Part shown: positions 1 through 8,667 of the stretch, one piece after another
How the letters are laid out: each line of letters opens with the position of its first letter
Numbering within the stretch: position 1 is the first letter of the stretch
Origin: Verrucomicrobia bacterium CG1_02_43_26
GTDB lineage: Bacteria; Verrucomicrobiota; Verrucomicrobiia; Opitutales; CG1-02-43-26
DNA: 64,000 nt
Assembly: GCA_001872735.1 (NCBI GenBank)
Contig: MNWT01000013.1
Location: 62,001-126,000 of the forward strand
Direction: 5' to 3'
Made by a program: the position numbers and the translations under genes
Notes under the pieces: generated by a model
The model's database searches: none
Told to the model about the DNA's origin: nothing
Seen by the model: the letters and a program-made list of their open reading frames with translations, nothing else

Positions 1-609
1 GGTGACTCTTTTAATTGCTGCAACCTCCGAAGCCAAGCTTGAAGAAAGTTCAGTCTGCGATCCTGTAACCCCCTTTCGGGAAATGTAGTATATAAAGTCA
101 GGGTTTTGATCACAAATAAGATTCAACCTGTCTGTTGTAGTGGTTGGCGACACTAAAAGGATAATTCCTATTCCATGATTCTTCAATATTTGTACCATTT
201 CTTGGGACTCCTCTGCAGGAAGATCGACCAACAAAACAGAGTTAATCCCAGCTTCTGCACATAGCTTGGCAAACTTTTCTTGACCTAGTTGAATAATAGG
301 ATTCAGGTAACTAAACAAAACCAAAGGTATATGGCATCCCCCTGTTCTCAATTTTTTCACCAACGCAATGCAGTCCAGCAATGTGACATTATTTTTCAAC
401 GCTCGCTCATAAGATTGAGCAATCGTTGGGCCATCCGCAACCGGATCTGAAAATGGAACTCCTAGTTCGATAATATCGGCGCCCAATTTATCAAGCTCTA
501 CGATCAAGCGCATTGTTGTTTCCATATCCTGATCTCCCGCTGGTACAAAAGGTATATAAGCAGCACGATGGGAATTGAGATATTTATTGAGTATTTGTCG
601 TATCTTCAT
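1..609 (-). CDS. trpA: Tryptophan synthase alpha subunit, partial (C-terminus off the left edge)
   Basis: Cleaves indole-3-glycerol phosphate to indole and glyceraldehyde 3-phosphate; works as a cytoplasmic complex with TrpB. The ORF begins MKIRQILNKYL at 609 and stays open to base 1, giving 203 residues against a usual length near 265, so about 60 C-terminal residues lie outside the window. The family signature ELGVPFSDPVADGP and the catalytic aspartate segment PFVPAGDQD are readable. It starts 11 bp after the trpB stop and is the last visible gene of the trp operon. The partial state is a window effect, not a mutation. Confidence 0.95.
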   Translation of the reverse strand, partial: MKIRQILNKYLNSHRAAYIPFVPAGDQDMETTMRLIVELDKLGADIIELGVPFSDPVADGPTIAQSYERALKNNVTLLDCIALVKKLRTGGCHIPLVLFSYLNPIIQLGQEKFAKLCAEAGINSVLLVDLPAEESQEMVQILKNHGIGIILLVSPTTTTDRLNLICDQNPDFIYYISRKGVTGSQTELSSSLASEVAAIKRVT

Positions 610-620
610 CTTTAAGTTTG

Positions 621-1787
621 TTAAATAATTTTTGCATACGTTTCCATGTCTTTGTCACCACGACCCGAAACATTCACCACGATAATATCACTGGTGTTCG
701 TTTCTGGAGCGCGTTGTATGAGATATGCCAGTGCGTGCGCACTTTCCAAAGCTGGCAAAATACCTTCTAAACGAGAAACCAATCTAGCCGCCTCTAAAGC
801 TTCTAGATCACTCACATGCGTGTACCGCACTCGAGAAAGATCACGCAAATAAGCATGCTCCGGCCCAACACCAGGATAGTCCAATCCCGCTGCAATGCTG
901 CTGGTCTCTTCTATCTGGCCATACTCATCTTGTAAAAGATAGGTTGTTGTTCCTTGAAATACCCCAATCGATCCGCTTAAAAAGCGAGCTGCGTGTTGAC
1001 CAAGCTCCATCCCCTGGCCTCCAGCTTCCACTCCGGTCATGCGGACAGTCTCATCATTCAGAAATGGGTAAAAAAGCCCAATTGCATTACTACCGCCACC
1101 TACGCAGGCTATCAATTCTGAGGGAAGTATCCCGCACTGATCCAAAATTTGTTGCCTCGTTTCATTACCAATAATTTTCTGAAAATCTCGAACCATAGAT
1201 GGGTAAGGATGAGGGCCAAGAGCTGACCCTAAGAGATAATAACTATCATCGATGCGTGAAACCCAATCACGCATGGCTTCGCTTACCGCATCCTTCAGTG
1301 TTCGACTTCCTGTTTTTACAGGCACAACCTCCGCACCCAAGAACTTCATGCGAGCTACATTCAGCGCTTGGCGGTGTGTATCAAGCTCACCCATATACAC
1401 AGTACATTTTAACCCCAATAGTGCCGCTATAGTTGCAGAAGCTACTCCGTGTTGCCCAGCGCCCGTTTCGGCAATAATACGACTTTTTCCCATGCGCTTT
1501 GCCAGCAAACCTTGCCCTAATGCATTGTTGATTTTATGAGATCCGGTATGCGTCAAATCTTCACGCTTTAAATAAATTTTAGCTCCTCGCAAGTACTTGG
1601 TTAAATTGCTTGCGTGAGTTAAGGGCGTGGGCCTACCTACAAAATCTTTTAGATAAGATCCCAACTCTTTCTGAAAGGCCGCATCATCAATAACATTAAG
1701 ATAAGCCTTTTCCAATTCAATAAGAGGCGCCATCAACGTTTCAGGAACGAAGCGTCCTCCATATTTTCCAAAATAACCATTTTTCAT
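621..1787 (-). CDS. trpB: Tryptophan synthase beta subunit
   Basis: PLP enzyme that joins indole and serine to make tryptophan; partner of TrpA. The protein has 388 residues, normal for TrpB1. The PLP lysine is Lys85 in HTGSHKINN, and the phosphate-binding glycine loop GGGSNAIG is present near residue 230. It starts with [16 protein letters not shown], typical for the family. Its start overlaps the trpF stop by 4 bp (ATGA), so translation is probably coupled. Identification is secure from both motifs and operon context. Confidence 0.98.
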   Translation of the reverse strand: MKNGYFGKYGGRFVPETLMAPLIELEKAYLNVIDDAAFQKELGSYLKDFVGRPTPLTHASNLTKYLRGAKIYLKREDLTHTGSHKINNALGQGLLAKRMGKSRIIAETGAGQHGVASATIAALLGLKCTVYMGELDTHRQALNVARMKFLGAEVVPVKTGSRTLKDAVSEAMRDWVSRIDDSYYLLGSALGPHPYPSMVRDFQKIIGNETRQQILDQCGILPSELIACVGGGSNAIGLFYPFLNDETVRMTGVEAGGQGMELGQHAARFLSGSIGVFQGTTTYLLQDEYGQIEETSSIAAGLDYPGVGPEHAYLRDLSRVRYTHVSDLEALEAARLVSRLEGILPALESAHALAYLIQRAPETNTSDIIVVNVSGRGDKDMETYAKII

Positions 1788-2410
1788 ACAATCTCCTTCT
1801 CTTTAAGCACTTCAAAAAACTTCTTGAGCTTTGCAGGGCATTTTCTGCCCGGAAATTGCTCCACTCCACTACAAACATCGATTGCGCTGGGCTTTACGTA
1901 ATTAATCGCATCTAGGACATTATGAACCGTTAATCCACCGGCAAGAATGATATTAATTTTTTTTGATATTAACGCTGCCAATTCCCAGTTTGCGATTTCA
2001 CCAGTACCCCCGTAGGCCTTTTCACTAAACGAATCTAATAAAACATAATCTACTATTCCACGAAAACGATATATTTCATTCATATGTATTCTGTCTAAAA
2101 TTCTAAATGCTTTAATAAAGGGAATACGTATTCCTTCAGCAAATATATCTGACTCTTCACCGTGCAACTGTGCATAATTTATTTTTGTCTCATCAAGAAT
2201 AGATTTTATACTCTTACTATCTTCATTCACAAATACACCAACCGTAATAACTTTTCCCCGAACAGCCGCTACAATACTAGCCGCAACTTCAGGAGAAACA
2301 TAACGAGGGCTTTTTTTGTAAAAATTAAACCCCAAAGCCCATGCCCCTAGTTCAACTGCGAGAAAGGCATCCTCTAAATTTGTTATGCCACATATTTTTA
2401 CAGGAATCAT
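1784..2410 (-). CDS. trpF: Phosphoribosylanthranilate isomerase
   Basis: Catalyses the Amadori rearrangement of phosphoribosylanthranilate in tryptophan synthesis. It has 208 residues and a single (beta/alpha)8 domain. The N-terminal VKICGITN carries the catalytic cysteine, followed by [15 protein letters not shown], the phosphate-binding AGGL and the C-terminal IDVCSGVE with the catalytic aspartate region. It overlaps trpC by 4 bp upstream and trpB by 4 bp downstream. It is a separate gene, not fused to trpC as in enterobacteria. Confidence 0.97.
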   Translation of the reverse strand: MIPVKICGITNLEDAFLAVELGAWALGFNFYKKSPRYVSPEVAASIVAAVRGKVITVGVFVNEDSKSIKSILDETKINYAQLHGEESDIFAEGIRIPFIKAFRILDRIHMNEIYRFRGIVDYVLLDSFSEKAYGGTGEIANWELAALISKKINIILAGGLTVHNVLDAINYVKPSAIDVCSGVEQFPGRKCPAKLKKFFEVLKEKEIV

Positions 2411-3198
2411 TTCGCCACCTCCTGAATTAATTGAGACAAAGCCTTTCCAGGGAATTCTTCCTTCATAAAATGCGTTCCTATCAAGAATCCTCTATATCCA
2501 TTCGATTCTAATAACTTAATGCTTTCAGAAGCACCCAAACCGCTTTCACTAACGAGGACTGCGTTATTAGAACAATGTTGTGCGAGCGTGATCGAGGTTT
2601 CTATATCGATTTCCAAAGTACTTAAATCCCTATTATTCACGCCAATTAATTGTGCCCCAAGCGAAGCGGCAATTTCGAATTCCTTATCATCATGAACTTC
2701 AATCAATGGCGTGAGACCAATTGAAATGGCTTCTTCATATAATAACTTCAGTAATTCGGCATCAAGAAAGGCCACAATCAGAAGTACCGCACTGGCCCCA
2801 TATATTCTCGCTTGGTATATCTGCTTTAAATCCAGAACAAAATCTTTCATTAAAATTCGAGCATCTGGAAATGCGATACGAACAGCCTTCATATACTCCA
2901 AAGATCCCTTAAAATAATCCGGCTCCGTTAATACTGAAAGGGCTGCTGCTCCGTTATCGAGATATTGACGAGCAATATCTACAGGGTCTTTGTAATCTTT
3001 AATATGACCACATGATGGGCTCGCAAATTTAATTTCCGCAACAATCGCAACTTCACGGTCAAACGATGCCATAAAATCATTCGGCATAGGTGAGCGTAAT
3101 GCTAAATCTAACATCTCCGCATTCGAAAGTGAAACAGTTCGAACTCTTGCCTCTGTTGAGGCTCGAACTCTGCTTAAAAAATCATTAGTCATCTTCAT
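2407..3198 (-). CDS. trpC: Indole-3-glycerol phosphate synthase
   Basis: Closes the indole ring from carboxyphenylaminodeoxyribulose phosphate. It has 263 residues, the expected size for a monofunctional enzyme. Key stretches are AEIKFASPSCG (substrate-binding glutamate and lysine; the usual second lysine of ASPSKG is Cys here), ILMKDFVLD with the catalytic lysine, LIGVNNRDL, and the phosphate-binding SESGL and FLIGTHFM. The start overlaps the trpD stop by 4 bp. The Lys-to-Cys change lies beside, not in, the catalytic residues. Confidence 0.97.
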   Translation of the reverse strand: MKMTNDFLSRVRASTEARVRTVSLSNAEMLDLALRSPMPNDFMASFDREVAIVAEIKFASPSCGHIKDYKDPVDIARQYLDNGAAALSVLTEPDYFKGSLEYMKAVRIAFPDARILMKDFVLDLKQIYQARIYGASAVLLIVAFLDAELLKLLYEEAISIGLTPLIEVHDDKEFEIAASLGAQLIGVNNRDLSTLEIDIETSITLAQHCSNNAVLVSESGLGASESIKLLESNGYRGFLIGTHFMKEEFPGKALSQLIQEVAK

Positions 3199-4217
3199 TT
3201 AATTTTTCTTAACTTATTTAGCAAAGCAATTGTATCTCCTGAATCGATACAATCCGCTGCAATTGAAATTCCCTCAAGGATCGATTTTGCTTTTCCTGAA
3301 ACAAAGAAGCTTGCGGCCGAATTAAGTAAAACCGCGTCACGATACGCCCCTGGCTTCCCTTTAAATATTGCCTCAATAAGATTTGCATTTTCAATGGCGC
3401 TCCCTCCGGAAACTGAATCTTCGGGGTATAACTTCAGTCCGACTTCTTCTGGAGAAATTGTCTTCAGTTCAATTTTGCCTGCATTTAAATGGACATAATC
3501 ACTCGGTGCGCTAATAGAAAATTCATCCATACCGTCACGCGAATGTACAATGATAGCATTCCGCACGCCAACAGTCCTTAAAATTCCCCCAACTAATGGC
3601 AACAACCTCTGTTCATATACACCTATAACTTGATTTTTAACAGCTGCAGGATTCAACAGCGGGCCCATCACATTAAAACAAGTACGTACACCTAGCTCTT
3701 GTCTTAACTGAGCGAATTTTCTCAAAACAGGATTAAACGCAGGAGCAAACAGAAACACGCAACCAAATTCTTTTAAAATCATAGCTGCCTTTAGCGGATT
3801 CGAGACCATAGATACGCCTAAAGCGTCAAGCACATCGGCGCTTCCACATTTACTGGAAACAGAGCGCCCTCCATGCTTAGCAACTCTTACGCCACCACTA
3901 GCCAAAACAAACGCACATGCTGTAGATATATTAAACGTTCCTTTACTATCTCCCCCTGTTCCACATGTATCAATAGCGTCCTCGAATGCCTGGGGTAAAA
4001 AGATCATTCTGGAACGCAGTGCATCCTGAAATCCCAAAAGTTCTTCTTCTGTTTCACGTCTTGAATGTATGGCCGCAAAAAAAGCTGCCATTTGAGTTTC
4101 AGGAAATTTTTCTCGGCACAAGCTATCCATGATATTCTTCGCTTCTTCTCGAGAAAATGTGTGTTGCGAAACTATTTTTTGGATGCTCTTTTGTAATAAA
4201 TTTATTTCAGTTCTCAT
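3195..4217 (-). CDS. trpD: Anthranilate phosphoribosyltransferase
   Basis: Transfers phosphoribose from PRPP to anthranilate. Motifs DTCGTGGD (PRPP pyrophosphate loop), KHGGRSVSS, SADVLDALGV, ELGVRTCFNVMGPLLNP and HSRDGMDE are all present. I place the start at 4217 (MRTEINLL, 340 aa) because GGAGG at 4231-4227 sits 9 nt upstream, one of the few clear Shine-Dalgarno sites in this window; an ATG at 4238 would add seven residues. With this start it overlaps the DAHP synthase stop by 11 bp. No fusion to trpG, unlike E. coli. Confidence 0.96.
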   Translation of the reverse strand: MRTEINLLQKSIQKIVSQHTFSREEAKNIMDSLCREKFPETQMAAFFAAIHSRRETEEELLGFQDALRSRMIFLPQAFEDAIDTCGTGGDSKGTFNISTACAFVLASGGVRVAKHGGRSVSSKCGSADVLDALGVSMVSNPLKAAMILKEFGCVFLFAPAFNPVLRKFAQLRQELGVRTCFNVMGPLLNPAAVKNQVIGVYEQRLLPLVGGILRTVGVRNAIIVHSRDGMDEFSISAPSDYVHLNAGKIELKTISPEEVGLKLYPEDSVSGGSAIENANLIEAIFKGKPGAYRDAVLLNSAASFFVSGKAKSILEGISIAADCIDSGDTIALLNKLRKIK

Positions 4218-5568
4218 TTTTAAAAACCTCCGAAACAAGAAAGGCTAACTCTAATGCTTGCGAAGCATTTAAACGCGGATCACATAGGCTGTGATAACGT
4301 TCTGATAGATCGCTTTCCGTTATACCTGCACTTCCGCCTACGCATTCCGTGACATCTCCCCCAGTCATTTCTATATGCAGACCTCCCGGATGCATTCCTT
4401 CGGATCTCACCAGTTGTGAAAATTGTTCGAATTCACTATATATTTTATCAAACGGCCGTGTTTTATAACCATTTGCAGATACATGCGTATTTCCGTGAAC
4501 AGGGTCGCATACCAAAATGGCAAGCCGTCCTTCTCGCTTCAAAGCCTTCAACAAGGGCAAAAGATGCTTTTCGACCTTCCCTGAACCCATACGCGAAATC
4601 AAGGAAACTTTCCCCAATTCACGCTTAGGATCCAAAACATCAAGTAATTCTAGCAGTTCATCCGGCTGCATAGTAGGACCACATTTAATACCCAATGGGT
4701 TCTCCAAACCACGAACGAACTCTATATGAGCACCAGCTAAATCGCGTGTACGATCACCAACCCATAGAAAGTGAGCTGAGGTGCAGTAGTTCAGGTCACT
4801 TATAGCGTGATATCGAACAAGGGATTCTTCATACGGAAGCAACAAAGCCTCATGACATGTATAGAAATCTATATCCTCTGCAAATGAAATTTGCTTTCCA
4901 TATACACTTTTCGAGTCTTTCACATATGTAATTGAACGCTTAATACTATTAGCAATTTTTTTATAATTTTCACAGATTGGGCTCTCTTCTAAGAACGATA
5001 ATAACCATTGATTAACATTCTCCAATTTCGCATATCCACCATGAGAAAGAGATCTCAGGAAATTTAAAGTCGCCGATGAATAAAAATAGGCTTGCAGCAT
5101 GCGTTCCGGATTCGCCTCTCGCAATGCATCTGTAAACTGCAAGTCATTGACAATATCACCTCGATAACAAGGTAATGTTTCGCATCCCCTATGCTCTACA
5201 GGGGAAGACCGCGGCTTAGCAAATTGACCAGCAATTCTCCCCATTTTAACAACGTTTTTTTTACCAGCAAACGTTATTACAAGAGCCATCTGCAATAAAA
5301 TACGAAAGGTATCTAAAATATGCGATTCGCTGAATTCAGAAAAGCTTTCAGCGCAAGCCCCTCCTTGTAACAAAAAAGCATTACCCAACGCAACTTGAGC
5401 TAAATCCTTTTTTAAGCGATCGATCTCATCAAAGTACACAAGTGGCGGATAATTTCTCAAAGTCGCTTCGGCGCTATTAAGCTTATCTTCGTCCATATAT
5501 ACGGGTTGCTGCAGTGCTATCTTTTCCCTCCAGCTTAATGCATTCCATTCTATTGTATTACTGTTCAT
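4207..5568 (-). CDS. Class II 3-deoxy-7-phosphoheptulonate (DAHP) synthase
   Basis: Condenses phosphoenolpyruvate and erythrose 4-phosphate, the first step of the shikimate pathway. The 453-residue length and the motifs KPRSSP, SRMGSGKVEKHLLPLL, VCDPVHGNT, GLHIEMTGGDVTEC and DPRLNASQALELAF identify the plant/mycobacterial class II (AroA-II) family, not the E. coli AroFGH type. It lies inside the trp operon between trpG (11-bp overlap) and trpD, so the pathway's entry enzyme would be made together with the Trp branch. Class II enzymes also serve secondary metabolism, but the context here is tryptophan. Confidence 0.95.
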   Translation of the reverse strand: MNSNTIEWNALSWREKIALQQPVYMDEDKLNSAEATLRNYPPLVYFDEIDRLKKDLAQVALGNAFLLQGGACAESFSEFSESHILDTFRILLQMALVITFAGKKNVVKMGRIAGQFAKPRSSPVEHRGCETLPCYRGDIVNDLQFTDALREANPERMLQAYFYSSATLNFLRSLSHGGYAKLENVNQWLLSFLEESPICENYKKIANSIKRSITYVKDSKSVYGKQISFAEDIDFYTCHEALLLPYEESLVRYHAISDLNYCTSAHFLWVGDRTRDLAGAHIEFVRGLENPLGIKCGPTMQPDELLELLDVLDPKRELGKVSLISRMGSGKVEKHLLPLLKALKREGRLAILVCDPVHGNTHVSANGYKTRPFDKIYSEFEQFSQLVRSEGMHPGGLHIEMTGGDVTECVGGSAGITESDLSERYHSLCDPRLNASQALELAFLVSEVFKNEN

Positions 5569-6133
5569 TTTCGTTCAAAAAATTGATTAAAAGCTTCTTT
5601 CCCTCCGTGGTCATAATAGATTCCGGATGAAACTGAACACCCTCTATCGGATATTGCTTGTGCTTAACTCCCATAACAATTCCGTCACTCGTTTCAGCGG
5701 TAATGATCAGCTCGTCTGGAATGCTTACTCTATCCAAAATAAGAGAGTGATATCGTGTCGCCTTAAAGGGGCAAGGCAATCCTCTCATACTTCCTCCGTT
5801 ATTATGATAAATATTGCTTACTTTTCCATGAACCGGCTTTTCAGCACATATAACAGATGCACCGAACACTTGACCAATTGCTTGATACCCTAAACATATT
5901 CCTAAAATCGGAATCCTGCTACCTAGCGCCCGTATCACATCCATAGATACACCTGCTTCATTCGGCGTACATGGCCCAGGTGATATAATAATATGGCTCA
6001 CATTCTTTGAATCAATTTCCTCTACCGAAACTTGATCATTACGCACCACGCGGCACGCTTGGCCTGAAATCTCAGAAACATACTGATAGTATAAATAAGT
6101 GAATGAATCGTAGTTATCTATAATGAGTATCAT
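5558..6133 (-). CDS. trpG: Anthranilate synthase glutamine amidotransferase subunit
   Basis: Class I glutaminase that supplies ammonia to TrpE. The 191-residue protein shows the oxyanion region SPGPCTPNEAG, the nucleophile elbow GICLGYQAIG with the catalytic cysteine, and GVQFHPES with the catalytic histidine and glutamate. It overlaps trpE by 4 bp and the DAHP synthase gene by 11 bp. The same protein may also serve as PabA in folate synthesis, since no other amidotransferase gene is visible; that is inference. Confidence 0.96.
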   Translation of the reverse strand: MILIIDNYDSFTYLYYQYVSEISGQACRVVRNDQVSVEEIDSKNVSHIIISPGPCTPNEAGVSMDVIRALGSRIPILGICLGYQAIGQVFGASVICAEKPVHGKVSNIYHNNGGSMRGLPCPFKATRYHSLILDRVSIPDELIITAETSDGIVMGVKHKQYPIEGVQFHPESIMTTEGKKLLINFLNENEQ

Positions 6134-7605
6134 ATATTTACCCCTCTCATGGTTGAGTTTTGCTGATTTGCTAGCTTAATCGCTTTAAAAGGGCTCATTG
6201 CTTTATTAATAATCTCCTGGTATTCATCCTTTGGATTCGAATCTGCCACAATTCCGCCTCCTGCCTGAATGTGTGCGATCTTATCTCGAACATAAATACT
6301 TCTGATCGTAATACAGGAATCAAATTGACCCGAAAATCCTGAAAACAAAACAGCTCCACCGTAGCTACCGCGTGCCGTTTTTTCTAGTTCTGAAATGATT
6401 TGCATGGCACGAACTTTCGGAGCTCCGCTTAAGGTCCCTGCTGGGAAACATGATAACATTGCTTCAAAGGGAGTGTATTCATCTGACTTCTCTCCCTGAA
6501 CGACGCTAACAATATGCATAACGTGGGAAAATTTTTCTATCCCCATAAAGCGATTCATTTTAACAGTTCCTATTTTAGAAACTTTACTCAGATCATTGCG
6601 CCCTAAGTCCACTAACATCAAGTGTTCTGCTGTCTCCTTTGCATCGGACAATAGATCTTGTGATAAGCGTTCATCATCTTGAGCATCCCTACCTCTTCGG
6701 CGTGTTCCTGCAATGGGATGCGTTTCCAAATACTGACCATCGTAACGCAATAAGGTCTCAGGAGAGGCTCCCATTAAAACCTCTTTTCCTAATTTCAGGT
6801 AAAACATGTATGGCGAAGGATTGATCGACTTCAAGTAACTATATATGGCAAGCTCACTGGATGATGCCGGGACGTTAAAGCGTATGGAGTAGACTGCTTG
6901 AAATATATCCCCCTGTCGTATGTATTCTTTTATTTTTTCAACTTTTTCACAGTGCTCTCTCTCGTGAACTTCTCCATATGTTTTGAGCTCCTCTTCATCA
7001 AACTGTTGTGCACTCACTTCATTCATTAGAAAAGTGGATTCAAGATCTTCCGGGATTTCATTCAACCGTTCAAGTTCAGCTTTCAAAGCTCCTACTGTCG
7101 CTATAGTGCTTTCACGACTATTGTCATCAATAACAACGCCTGTAATAATGACTTGCTCGTGGTCATATTCAAAGGTGACCGAAACGGGAAAGAGCATCAA
7201 TATCGCATCATCCATAGCTACGCTCGATTCAGGCATAGGGATATTTTCAACAAACCGAACACAGTCGTAACCCAAATAACCGACTACTCCGCCGTAGACC
7301 GGTTCGCCCCTTAAGCTTTCCATGCGTGAGCTCATTTGGTGTTCGTCAATAAATCGATTCATAGCAACAAGGGGGTCTTCAAATAACTCCTGGCATTCGC
7401 CGTTTATTTCCAAATAAACACGACCACACACAATACGGAGTACCTTTGTTGGACTTACCCCTAAAAAGGAATGTGCCTGCCGAGGCGTGTGCACATTCTC
7501 CAATAAATATGCTTTATCAGAAAAACTTTCCAAATAGCGAAAAGCACGCAACGACGTTAAATGCTTGAGTGAAAAACTATGTGTAAAAATGTTTTTTGGT
7601 TTCAT
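6130..7605 (-). CDS. trpE: Anthranilate synthase component I
   Basis: Converts chorismate and ammonia to anthranilate. The 491-residue protein has the N-terminal Trp-binding domain and the C-terminal chorismate-binding domain, with GDIFQAVYS, SPSPYMFYL-like INPSPYMFYL, PIAGTRRRG, LVDLGRNDL, FPAGTLSGAPKVRAM and IQAGGGIVADS. The feedback site usually reads LLES; here it is LLEN (residues about 34-37), so Trp sensitivity may differ. PabB is a close relative, but the position at the head of the trp operon, after a Trp-codon leader, favours TrpE. Confidence 0.96.
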   Translation of the reverse strand: MKPKNIFTHSFSLKHLTSLRAFRYLESFSDKAYLLENVHTPRQAHSFLGVSPTKVLRIVCGRVYLEINGECQELFEDPLVAMNRFIDEHQMSSRMESLRGEPVYGGVVGYLGYDCVRFVENIPMPESSVAMDDAILMLFPVSVTFEYDHEQVIITGVVIDDNSRESTIATVGALKAELERLNEIPEDLESTFLMNEVSAQQFDEEELKTYGEVHEREHCEKVEKIKEYIRQGDIFQAVYSIRFNVPASSSELAIYSYLKSINPSPYMFYLKLGKEVLMGASPETLLRYDGQYLETHPIAGTRRRGRDAQDDERLSQDLLSDAKETAEHLMLVDLGRNDLSKVSKIGTVKMNRFMGIEKFSHVMHIVSVVQGEKSDEYTPFEAMLSCFPAGTLSGAPKVRAMQIISELEKTARGSYGGAVLFSGFSGQFDSCITIRSIYVRDKIAHIQAGGGIVADSNPKDEYQEIINKAMSPFKAIKLANQQNSTMRGVNI

Positions 7606-7791
7606 TGTTTATCGAGAGTATTCAAATAAATATCAATAAACTAACCTGCGGTCTTATTAGGCCGATACAAACACAAGAAACGCCTCGAATGAAATGAGTG
7701 CTTTTTGAATTTGTCTAGATCGTGTTTTACGTGATATTTTTGAGCAGCTGTGCTGCATGATTAATTTTGCTTAGAGTTTAAATAAAATAAC

Positions 7792-7836
7792 AGAAGTTCG
7801 GATGGTTAATTAGCTACGCCAAAATCGCCAACTTCT
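7792..7836 (-). promoter_or_regulatory. Candidate leader RNA stem overlapping the Trp codons
   Basis: In the leader transcript AGAAGTT (7836-7830) can pair perfectly with AACTTCT (7798-7792), enclosing the Trp codons and the leader stop codon in the loop. A ribosome stalled at the Trp codons would block this stem. It may be the 1:2 pairing of an attenuator; a matching antiterminator or terminator was not resolved in the 190 nt that follow. Another short hairpin, GCAGC-ACA-GCTGC, lies about 45 nt downstream of this stem and is not followed by a U-run. Confidence 0.4.
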
Positions 7837-7869
7837 TTTATTTATCAAACTGTTAAACAATATAATCAT
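7810..7869 (-). CDS. trpL: Candidate trp leader peptide
   Basis: A 19-codon ORF upstream of trpE reads MIILFNSLINKRSWRFWRS and ends in TAA. Its two Trp codons (7830-7828 and 7821-7819) lie near the end, the layout of an attenuation leader. It begins about 20 nt after a predicted transcription start from the promoter at 7924-7895, and 204 bp before trpE. No Shine-Dalgarno site is obvious. A stem (AGAAGTT/AACTTCT) begins just before the first Trp codon. I could not find a convincing U-tract terminator between it and trpE, so the mechanism is inference. Confidence 0.6.
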   Translation of the reverse strand: MIILFNSLINKRSWRFWRS

Positions 7870-7894
7870 TTCTATATATATAATATATTACCCC

Positions 7895-7924
7895 ATTATG
7901 CCCGAACACGAGTATTCCTGTCAA
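7895..7924 (-). promoter_or_regulatory. Candidate trp operon promoter
   Basis: On the minus strand TTGACA (7924-7919) is a perfect -35 box, and CATAAT (7900-7895) follows after 18 nt as a 5-of-6 match to the -10 box. It would start transcription near 7888, just ahead of the leader peptide ORF. It is the best sigma-70-type promoter in the window. Confidence 0.6.
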
Positions 7925-7993
7925 CGTTTTTTAAACAACACGCAAAAAATAGCTTAGCTTAAAACCGCGTAAGCCATTCGATACAAAATACTT

Positions 7994-8287
7994 ATGAATG
8001 AAATTTTCGTTGGCTTATTTTTGATTATTTCAATTTTATTGGTTGGTTGAGGCAAAACCTCGTCCACTTTAGGGGGAGGTGCTATTGGCGCCGCTGCAGG
8101 AGCTGGTTTAGGCTACGCAATCGGTGGAAGTGCAGGTGCCCCTATTTTAGGCGGAGTCGTTGGAGGCCTCGGCGGCGCAGCCATTGGCCATCAAGTTGGA
8201 GACGATGATAGCAGCAACAATCGATCCACCAATTCATCTTCAAGTAATGTGGAGCGTGGAAAAACATACGGCTCGAGCATGAATTAA
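7994..8287 (+). pseudogene. Glycine-zipper lipoprotein with UGA at the lipobox cysteine codon
   Basis: Paralog of the lipoprotein at 8411. The reading frame is intact over 97 codons except for TGA at 8048-8050, codon 19. In the intact paralog codon 19 is the lipobox cysteine that would be lipidated. Both sides read well: signal-like MNEIFVGLFLIISILLVG before it and GKTSSTLGGGAIG, a Gly-zipper and HQVGDD after it, then a Ser/Asn-rich tail of about 25 residues that the paralog lacks. A single TGC or TGT to TGA change explains it, so a recent nonsense pseudogene is most likely. UGA recoding is possible but unsupported. Confidence 0.7.
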
Positions 8288-8374
8288 GTGATTTCAAAAA
8301 CCTATGCCCCAAAACAACGAAATTAGCCTAATATTTTATTACTTTTGGCACGATTTTAAATCATTCCACACAAC

Positions 8375-8402
8375 TTGACAAATCACCTTATCCCGTTGTA
8401 GT
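8375..8402 (+). promoter_or_regulatory. Candidate promoter of the glycine-zipper lipoprotein gene
   Basis: TTGACA at 8375-8380 is followed after 16 nt by TGTAGT (8397-8402), a 4-of-6 match to the -10 box. The predicted transcription start falls at about 8409-8411, which is the ATG itself, so the mRNA would have almost no leader. No Shine-Dalgarno sequence is visible. Confidence 0.4.
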
Positions 8403-8410
8403 GTATAGAC

Positions 8411-8638
8411 ATGAGAAGATTAGGCATAAGTTTGTTGTTATTAGGTCTTGTCATCCTAGCGGGGTGCGATAAAACTTCGTCCACTTTAGGTGGCGCAGGC
8501 ATCGGCACAGCCGCTGGAGCCGGTTTGGGCTATATGATCGGAGGCGGAGCCACAGGTGCGATCATCGGCGGCGTAGCTGGCGGTCTAGGTGGCGCAGCTA
8601 TTGGGCACCAAGTGGGTGATGACGAAAAGAAGAAATAA
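8411..8638 (+). CDS. Small glycine-zipper lipoprotein
   Basis: A 75-residue protein with a type II signal peptide, MRRLGISLLLLGLVILAGC, where Cys19 is the predicted lipidated residue. Asp follows the cysteine, which in enterobacteria would favour inner-membrane retention. The mature part is a run of GxxxG repeats (GGAGIGTAAGAGLGYMIGGG and onward) like the glycine-zipper 2TM domain of SlyB and 17-kDa antigen proteins, ending in a charged DDEKKK tail. Such proteins sit in cell-envelope membranes; the exact role is unknown. It is the intact member of a tandem pair with 7994-8287. Confidence 0.85.
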   Translation: MRRLGISLLLLGLVILAGCDKTSSTLGGAGIGTAAGAGLGYMIGGGATGAIIGGVAGGLGGAAIGHQVGDDEKKK

Positions 8639-8667
8639 ATAGTCAACGAACATTATAACGCGAAAGG

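Noticed and set aside
7606-7791. A classic 3:4 attenuator terminator before trpE
   Set aside because: Short inverted repeats exist (GCAGC-ACA-GCTGC) but none is followed by a U-run on the trp strand.
8048-8061. UGA plus a small hairpin read as a selenocysteine codon with SECIS
   Set aside because: The possible stem is only 4-5 bp and starts at the UGA itself, unlike a bacterial SECIS. Nonsense mutation is simpler; kept only as a finding to test.
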